The translations under genes were made by a program, and so were the position numbers. A DNA stretch of 35,534 nt from Elioraea sp. (lineage in GTDB: Bacteria > Pseudomonadota > Alphaproteobacteria > Acetobacterales > Acetobacteraceae). The stretch is taken from positions 1 to 35,534 of the forward strand of contig NZ_JALHPR010000033.1 in the NCBI RefSeq assembly GCF_022842375.1. The letters run 5' to 3'. Each line of letters begins with the position of its first letter. The first letter of the stretch is position 1. Positions 31,424 through 35,534 of this stretch are shown here, piece after piece. Under the pieces are notes generated by a model. It saw nothing but the letters and a program-made list of their open reading frames with translations. It had not been told where the DNA came from and made no database searches.

Positions 31424-31660
31424 TCAGGCCTTGCGAAGCACCCGGCCGAGATAGATGAGGATGATCGCGCCCAGCGTGGCGGTCAGCAGTTCGCCGATCA
31501 GCCCGACGGCGGCAAAGCCGACGATGCGCAGCGCAAAGCCGCCGACGAAGGCGCCGACCACGCCGAGCACGAGGTTGCCCAGCAGGCCGAACCCCTCGCC
31601 CTTCATCAGCCGGCCTGCCAGCCAGCCGGCGATCAGCCCGATGACGAGGAAGCCGATCAT
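31424..31660 (-). CDS. GlsB/YeaQ/YmgE-family membrane protein
   Basis: A 78-aa protein that is almost entirely hydrophobic, with about three transmembrane helices. The glycine-rich pattern IGLIAGWLAGRLMKGEGFGLLGNLVLGVVGA is the mark of the transglycosylase-associated (GlsB/YeaQ/YmgE) family. Members are linked to general stress responses, but their biochemistry is unknown. The length is normal. It is seven bp upstream of the renalase-like gene on the same strand. Confidence 0.9.
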   Translation of the reverse strand: MIGFLVIGLIAGWLAGRLMKGEGFGLLGNLVLGVVGAFVGGFALRIVGFAAVGLIGELLTATLGAIILIYLGRVLRKA

Positions 31661-31778
31661 CGGGCGAAAACGCTGCTGCGGGAGGCAAGGTGGCGTGTCA
31701 CGGCGGTCTCCTTCGTAATCTCACGTGGCATTGGCCACACCCGGGGGCAAGCCGTGCCCACCTGCATGTGTGGCTTCG

Positions 31779-32675
31779 CTACTCCGCGAGCAGCGCCTCG
31801 CGCGCCCGGCCGAGTTCGGCCCGCTGCGCATCGGTCACCTCCGGGTAGCGCAGGTCGAGGTCCTCGAGCGCGCGCACGATCGCGCCGCACACGACAAGGC
31901 GCGTGAACCACTTGTTGTCGGCCGGGATCACGTACCACGGCGCGTGCGGCGCGGCGGTGCCGCGGATCGCCTGCTCGTAGGCGTGCTGGTAGGCATCCCA
32001 CCGCCCGCGCTCGACGATGTCGCCCATGCTGAACTTCCAGTTCTTCTCGGGCTCGTCGATGCGCGCGAGGAAGCGCTGCTTCTGCTCCTCCTTCGACAGG
32101 TGCAGGAAGAACTTCAGGATCACCGTTCCCTGGTTGGCGAGATAACGCTCATAGGCCGCGATATCGGCCAGGCGCGTGTCCCAGATCCGCTTCGTCACCT
32201 CGGCCTTGGGCAGTTTCTGCGCGGCCAGGATTTCCGGCCGCACGCGCACCACGAGCACCTCCTCGTACCAGGAGCGGTTGTGGATGCCGATGCGCCCGCG
32301 CTCGGGCAGCGCCGCCTGGTGGCGGTGCAGGAAATCGTGGTCCAGCGCCTCGGCGGACGGGTGCTTGAAGCTCGTGACCTGGCAGCCCTGCGGGTTCACG
32401 CCCGACATCACGTGCTTGATCGTGCCGTCCTTGCCGGCGGCGTCCATCGCCTGGAAGATCAACAGCAGGGAATGGCGATCATCGGCGTAGAGCCGCTCCT
32501 GCGCCTCGGCGAGCATCGCGATGCCGTCCGCCAGCTTCGCCTTCGCCCCGTTCTTGTCCAGGTCGAAGCCACCCGTGTCGGCCGGGTCGATCTGCTTCAG
32601 CCGGAACCCCTTGCCGGTCTCGACCCTGAACCGGTCGAGCAGCTTCCGCGCGCTCTTCGTGACACGCTGCTGCAT
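31779..32675 (-). CDS. Polyphosphate kinase 2 (PPK2) family protein
   Basis: A 298-aa P-loop kinase that uses polyphosphate to phosphorylate nucleotides (or the reverse). Walker A lies in FQAMDAAGKDGTIKHVM (Asp78, Gly81-Lys82-Asp83-Gly84), NPQGCQVTSFK follows, and the Walker B-like region is HNRSWYEEVLV. VILKFFLHLSKEEQKQR and the lid segment DNKWFTRL complete the family pattern. The MQQRVTKSARKLL start at 32675 is preceded by GGGAAGGGAA. A much longer open frame upstream crosses into antisense of the next gene and is rejected. The class and preferred nucleotide (AMP, ADP or GDP) cannot be fixed by eye. Confidence 0.9.
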   Translation of the reverse strand: MQQRVTKSARKLLDRFRVETGKGFRLKQIDPADTGGFDLDKNGAKAKLADGIAMLAEAQERLYADDRHSLLLIFQAMDAAGKDGTIKHVMSGVNPQGCQVTSFKHPSAEALDHDFLHRHQAALPERGRIGIHNRSWYEEVLVVRVRPEILAAQKLPKAEVTKRIWDTRLADIAAYERYLANQGTVILKFFLHLSKEEQKQRFLARIDEPEKNWKFSMGDIVERGRWDAYQHAYEQAIRGTAAPHAPWYVIPADNKWFTRLVVCGAIVRALEDLDLRYPEVTDAQRAELGRAREALLAE

Positions 32676-32755
32676 GGTGTTCCCTTCCCGTGTGATGCGT
32701 TGACCTGGCCGTCGACGAACCTTCGCGCGTGGGCGTGCGTGCCGGCAAGCGGTGC

Positions 32756-33172
32756 TCAGCCCTCCTCCACCGCATGCGCCCTGAGGTCGGCGAGCGCGCA
32801 GAGGCCGAGGGTCGCTGCATGGGTGGCGGACAGCACCACGCGCGGGGCAGCGCCGCCGACCAGCGCCTCCTGCCACCGCGCCGCGCAGAGGCACCAGCGA
32901 TCGCCGGGCTTCAGGCCGGGAAACCCGTATTCCGGCCGCGGCGTGGAGAGGTCGTTGCCGCGCCCGGCGGAGAAGGCGAGGAAATCCGACGTCATGACCG
33001 CGCACACCGTGTGCAGCCCGCTGTCGCGCGGATCGGTGTTGCAGCAGCCGTCGCGGAACCAGCCGGTCAGCGGGTCATGCGAACACGACGCCAGCGTCCC
33101 GCCGAGCACGTTGCGCGCCCCGCTGCCGCCCGGTCTGCCATTCCTGGGCTGTTCGTCCCCGTCGCGCGGCAT
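32756..33172 (-). CDS. DUF2237 family protein
   Basis: A 138-aa cysteine-rich protein matching DUF2237: NVLGGTLASCSHDPLTGWFRDGCC near residues 21-44, then HTVCAVMTSDFLAFS, GNDLSTPRPEYGFPGLKPGD and RWCLCAARWQEA. The invariant cysteines (30, 43, 44, 57, 94, 96) suggest a metal site or disulfides. There is no signal peptide. Function is unknown. The first 20 residues are a non-conserved Gly/Arg-rich leader. It lies about 80 bp upstream of the PPK2 gene on the same strand and diverges from the secreted hydrolase. Confidence 0.88.
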   Translation of the reverse strand: MPRDGDEQPRNGRPGGSGARNVLGGTLASCSHDPLTGWFRDGCCNTDPRDSGLHTVCAVMTSDFLAFSAGRGNDLSTPRPEYGFPGLKPGDRWCLCAARWQEALVGGAAPRVVLSATHAATLGLCALADLRAHAVEEG

Positions 33173-33209
33173 CGCCCGCCTCCTCCCTCATCCGTTACGC
33201 TCACGATCC

Positions 33210-33235
33210 CGTGTGCCTGAATTCCGTGTACCTGA
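33210..33235. repeat. Short direct repeat between divergent genes
   Basis: CGTGTGCCTGA (33210-33220) and CGTGTACCTGA (33225-33235) are direct repeats with one mismatch and a 15-bp period. They lie in the 196-bp gap between the divergent DUF2237 and MBL-fold genes. They could be a regulator's tandem half-sites, though chance is not excluded. Confidence 0.35.
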
Positions 33236-33368
33236 CAGCCCATGGCGCCGCGGAAGGGTGATGACCATGTGCCGACTGCCGAAAACAATACCGGCCACAC
33301 GATCCCGGCGAAACAATCCCGTCCGCACGCACCAGCCCGCCAACCGCATCTCCGAGGGGGAGACGACC

Positions 33369-34322
33369 ATGTCCGTCACGCGCCGCACAACCTTTGCCGC
33401 AGCGCTCGCAGCGCCCGCGCTGCTTGCCGCAACGCCGATGCCGGCCGCCGCACAGCCGGCAGCCGCGCGCCAGGCCCCCGGCTTCTACCGCTTCAAGGTG
33501 GGGACCTTCGAGGTCACCGTCATCAATGACGGCTACAACCGCCGCCCCAACCCGGCCGAGGGCTTCATCCGCAACGCCGAGCCCGCCGCCGTGCGCGCGA
33601 CCCTCGAGGCGGCGATGCTGCCGACCGACCATCTCGACATCCCCTTCAACATCACGGTCGTGAACACGGGGTCCGACCTGATCCTGTTCGACACCGGCAC
33701 GGGCGGGCTTCTCGCGCCGACGGCAGGCACGATGTGGGACAACCTCGCCGCCGCCGGCATCGACCCGGCCGCGATCACCAAGATCGCCTTCACCCATTTC
33801 CATGGCGACCATGTCTCCGGCCTCGTCACCCGCGAGGGCCAGCCGCGCTTTGCCCGCGCCGAGCTGATCGTGCCCGAGGCGGAATGGGCCTTCTGGATGG
33901 GTGACAGCGCGCCGCAGCAGCCGGCCACGATGGTGAAGGGCCGCTTCGGCGCCTACCCGGCCGAGCGGATCAAGCGCATCGCCTCGACCGCCGAGGTCGC
34001 CACGGGCGTCACGGGCGTGGCCACGCACGGGCATACGCCCGGCCACACCTGCTACACGATCGCCAACGGCAACGCCTCGGTCCTGGTGCTCGGCGACGTG
34101 ACGAACCACCCGGCGATCAACGTCACGAACCCGGGCTGGCATGCCGTGTTCGACATGGACGCGGCGGCGGCCGAGGCCACGCGCCGCGCCCTGTTCGACC
34201 GTGCGGCGGCCGACCGGACGCTGATCATCGGCTATCACTGGCCGTTCCCCTCGCTCGGCCGCGTGCGCCGCGCGGGCAACGGCTACGAGGTCGTCGCCCA
34301 GCCCTGGACGACCGCGCTCTGA
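33369..34322 (+). CDS. Exported metallo-beta-lactamase-fold hydrolase
   Basis: A 317-aa MBL-fold enzyme. The N-terminus MSVTRRTTFAAALAAPALLA has an arginine pair and hydrophobic core, ending at an Ala-rich site near residue 28, suggesting Tat or Sec export. The zinc motif HFHGDH is at residues 143-148 (His143, His145, Asp147, His148). GHTPGH supplies His226 and VLGD supplies Asp243, with a later GYHWPFP. VNTGSDLILFDTGTG is the usual lead strand. This subgroup includes lactonase-like hydrolases, but substrate is unknown. The ATG at 33369 follows a GAGGGGGAG box. Confidence 0.9.
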   Translation: MSVTRRTTFAAALAAPALLAATPMPAAAQPAAARQAPGFYRFKVGTFEVTVINDGYNRRPNPAEGFIRNAEPAAVRATLEAAMLPTDHLDIPFNITVVNTGSDLILFDTGTGGLLAPTAGTMWDNLAAAGIDPAAITKIAFTHFHGDHVSGLVTREGQPRFARAELIVPEAEWAFWMGDSAPQQPATMVKGRFGAYPAERIKRIASTAEVATGVTGVATHGHTPGHTCYTIANGNASVLVLGDVTNHPAINVTNPGWHAVFDMDAAAAEATRRALFDRAAADRTLIIGYHWPFPSLGRVRRAGNGYEVVAQPWTTAL

Positions 34323-34332
34323 CCCGCCGCTT

Positions 34333-34360
34333 CGCCCGGCAGGGGTCATCCTGCCGGGCG
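34333..34360. terminator. Bidirectional terminator hairpin
   Basis: A perfect 11-bp stem (CGCCCGGCAGG, 34333-34343, with CCTGCCGGGCG, 34350-34360) and a six-base loop between two convergent genes. It starts 11 bp after the MBL-fold stop and overlaps the last codons and stop of the opposing gene. No clear T-run follows on either strand. Confidence 0.6.
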
Positions 34361-35209
34361 GAGCGTCACCCTGACGGGGCAGTGGTCGGACAGGCGCTCG
34401 CGCGCCTCCCGGTCGGTCTCGCGATAGACCAGCACGCGCAGGCTGTCGGCCAGCATCCAGCCACGCGCCGGGCCGCCCAGCAGGATATGGTCGATGAAGG
34501 CGCGGCCGCCGCCCCAGCACGGGCTCGACCGCGCCGCATTGGCCCGCGACACCTCGCCGGCCTGGGTGAGGGAGCGGAGCATGTCGTCACGCTCATCGAA
34601 TTCGCGGTTGAAGTCGCCGAGGATGGCGTAGGCCACCCCCTCCGCCTCGCGCTCACGGATCCAGCGGGCGAGCACGGGAACCTGGCGGCCGAGTTGCACG
34701 CAGTCGAACCGCTGGGGGTCTGCCAGGCGATCACGTGCACAGCCGGCCTTGAGATGGATCGACAGCAGCCTGATCGACCGCCCCTCATGCTCGACCGTGA
34801 TGTCGGCGCCGCGGCGGAGGCTGTTGCGCGCCTCGGGCGCGAGGTCGAGCGCCACGAGATCGGGGTTGGCGCGGAACCTGACGCCGCGGCGTATGGCAAA
34901 GCCCGGCCGCTGCGTGTCGGCTTCGTTGGTCAGGTGGAACGCGTAGGCCTGCTGGTCAAACACCTTGGCCAAGGCAAGCGGGCCATCAATCTCCTGTACC
35001 GCCACCACATCGGCCCCGAGCACGGTGGCGTAGCGGCGGAGCACGGCGAAATCAGCCTCGGTCCGGCCGCGCACGAATTGCGGCAGGGCGGGGTGGCCGG
35101 TGGGCTTGGTGGTCAGCCAGGCGATGTTCCAGGTCGCGATCGTGAGGTCACGCGCCGCAGCGGGAGCGGCGACCAGGAGGGCGAGGAGGACGAGGAGGGG
35201 GCGCACCAT
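34346..35209 (-). CDS. Exported endonuclease/exonuclease/phosphatase-family protein
   Basis: A 287-aa protein with a signal peptide (MVRPLLVLLALLVAAPAAA, residues 1-19). EEP-fold motifs follow in order: TWNIAWL (Asn28), VAVQEID (Glu73), SIHLKAGC, ILGDFNREFDERDD (Asp and Asn of the active site), FIDHILL and the C-terminal LSDHCPV (catalytic Asp-His). The fold cleaves phosphodiesters or phosphomonoesters with Mg2+. An extracytoplasmic DNase, phosphatase or sphingomyelinase-like activity is possible, and I cannot choose among them. The ATG at 35209 is chosen because it begins the signal peptide; the longer frame to 35335 would bury it. Confidence 0.9.
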   Translation of the reverse strand: MVRPLLVLLALLVAAPAAARDLTIATWNIAWLTTKPTGHPALPQFVRGRTEADFAVLRRYATVLGADVVAVQEIDGPLALAKVFDQQAYAFHLTNEADTQRPGFAIRRGVRFRANPDLVALDLAPEARNSLRRGADITVEHEGRSIRLLSIHLKAGCARDRLADPQRFDCVQLGRQVPVLARWIREREAEGVAYAILGDFNREFDERDDMLRSLTQAGEVSRANAARSSPCWGGGRAFIDHILLGGPARGWMLADSLRVLVYRETDREARERLSDHCPVRVTLRPAG

Positions 35210-35380
35210 GGCAGCGACCTTAATGCGTTCCGGCGCCGGGCGAAAATGGCGGAACGGGTGCCCCGGCGCACAGGCCCGGCCAAGCATCACTCGCAGAAAC
35301 AGGCACCTCTCGCAGAATGACCCTCTCGGGGCCATGTTGTGCTAGTGTTGACAATCAATCGACCGAGACGGGGAACCGCC

Positions 35381-35534
35381 ATGCGACGCCTCATGCTTGC
35401 TTCCGGCCTTGCCGCCGCCGTGCTTCTTGCGCTTGCGCCGGCGATCGCCGATGCGCGCGGCGGCCGTGGCGGCAGCATGGGCAGCCGCGGCAGCCAGACC
35501 TACACCGCCCCGCCGCCGACCCGCGTGGCCCCCG
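35381..35534 (+). CDS. N-terminus of a probable Tim44-like domain protein (cut by window end)
   Basis: The first 51 codons of an exported or membrane protein. A signal peptide (MRRLMLASGLAAAVLLALAP, cut near IADA) is followed by a Gly/Arg/Ser-rich stretch with SMGSRGSQTYTAPPPT. That SxGSRGSxTxxAPP pattern is common just after the signal sequence of bacterial Tim44-like (TIM44-domain) membrane proteins, which is why I suggest that family. The diagnostic hydrophobic and Tim44 domains would lie beyond the window. The ATG has a GGGG box eight bases upstream. It diverges from the EEP-family gene. Confidence 0.6.
   Translation, partial: MRRLMLASGLAAAVLLALAPAIADARGGRGGSMGSRGSQTYTAPPPTRVAP

Noticed and set aside
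32676-33005. N-terminal extension of the PPK2 protein to 408 residues.
   Set aside because: The extra part is antisense to the DUF2237 gene, lacks PPK2 character, and a well-placed ribosome-binding site supports the start at 32675.
35210-35335. 42-residue N-terminal extension of the EEP-family protein.
   Set aside because: It would place the clear signal peptide (from Met at 35209) inside the protein; the extension is Cys/Arg-rich and unlike the family.
35348-35353. TTGACA as a -35 box for the last gene.
   Set aside because: It lies only 27 bp before the ATG, which leaves no room for a -10 box, start site and the ribosome-binding site; no TATAAT-like partner is found.

Overview
The window is very GC-rich, with G/C at nearly every third codon position. 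Gene content and order (trpF/trpB/trpA-accD-folC, rpsA-sppA-ihfB-lapA-pyrF, tsaE-amgK-murU-addB-addA-trxA, a CtrA-type regulator) indicate a chromosomal segment of an alphaproteobacterium, most likely Acetobacteraceae (Roseomonas/Elioraea-like). That placement is inferred from synteny and composition, not from a marker-gene search.

Layout. Positions 1-1197 hold the tail of an unrecognised gene and a peptidoglycan-binding/lytic transglycosylase gene without a signal peptide. A type II ferredoxin-NADP reductase (minus) diverges from a tightly overlapping plus-strand operon at 2338-10990: tsaE, amgK, murU, addB and addA. These cover tRNA t6A formation, peptidoglycan sugar recycling and double-strand-break repair. 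They are followed by trxA and a secreted PQQ-type sugar dehydrogenase. From 12736 to 22729 the minus strand carries a housekeeping block read right to left: rpsA, sppA, ihfB, lapA, pyrF, trpF, a small secreted protein, trpB, trpA, accD, folC. From 23089 rightward lie an AI-2E-family permease, a DUF952 protein, an amidohydrolase, rlmH and a protein resembling Burkholderia lethal factor 1. Then come a CtrA-type response regulator, a MarC-family membrane protein, a TctC/Bug binding protein, a renalase-like FAD protein, a GlsB-type membrane protein, a PPK2-family kinase, a DUF2237 protein, a secreted metallo-beta-lactamase-fold hydrolase, an endonuclease/exonuclease/phosphatase-fold protein and the start of a probable Tim44-like protein.

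Two observations stand out. First, two diverged copies of a roughly 150-nt element (27375-27531 and 29191-29336) fold into the same multi-stem structure. Compensatory changes occur in several stems, and G.U pairs make sense only on the plus strand, so this looks like a structured RNA family. Both copies fill the gap between convergent genes. Second, the 211-aa protein at 26717-27352 has the catalytic pattern of the BLF1/CNF1 glutamine deamidases (Thr103, the LNGC motif with Cys109, His124). Smaller points include two coding-end minisatellites, a palindromic repeat cluster upstream of trpB, two hairpins in the rpsA leader, paired dyads upstream of the CtrA-type regulator, and a possible non-canonical start codon in the amidohydrolase.

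No tRNA, rRNA, CRISPR array, transposase or integrase gene was found.
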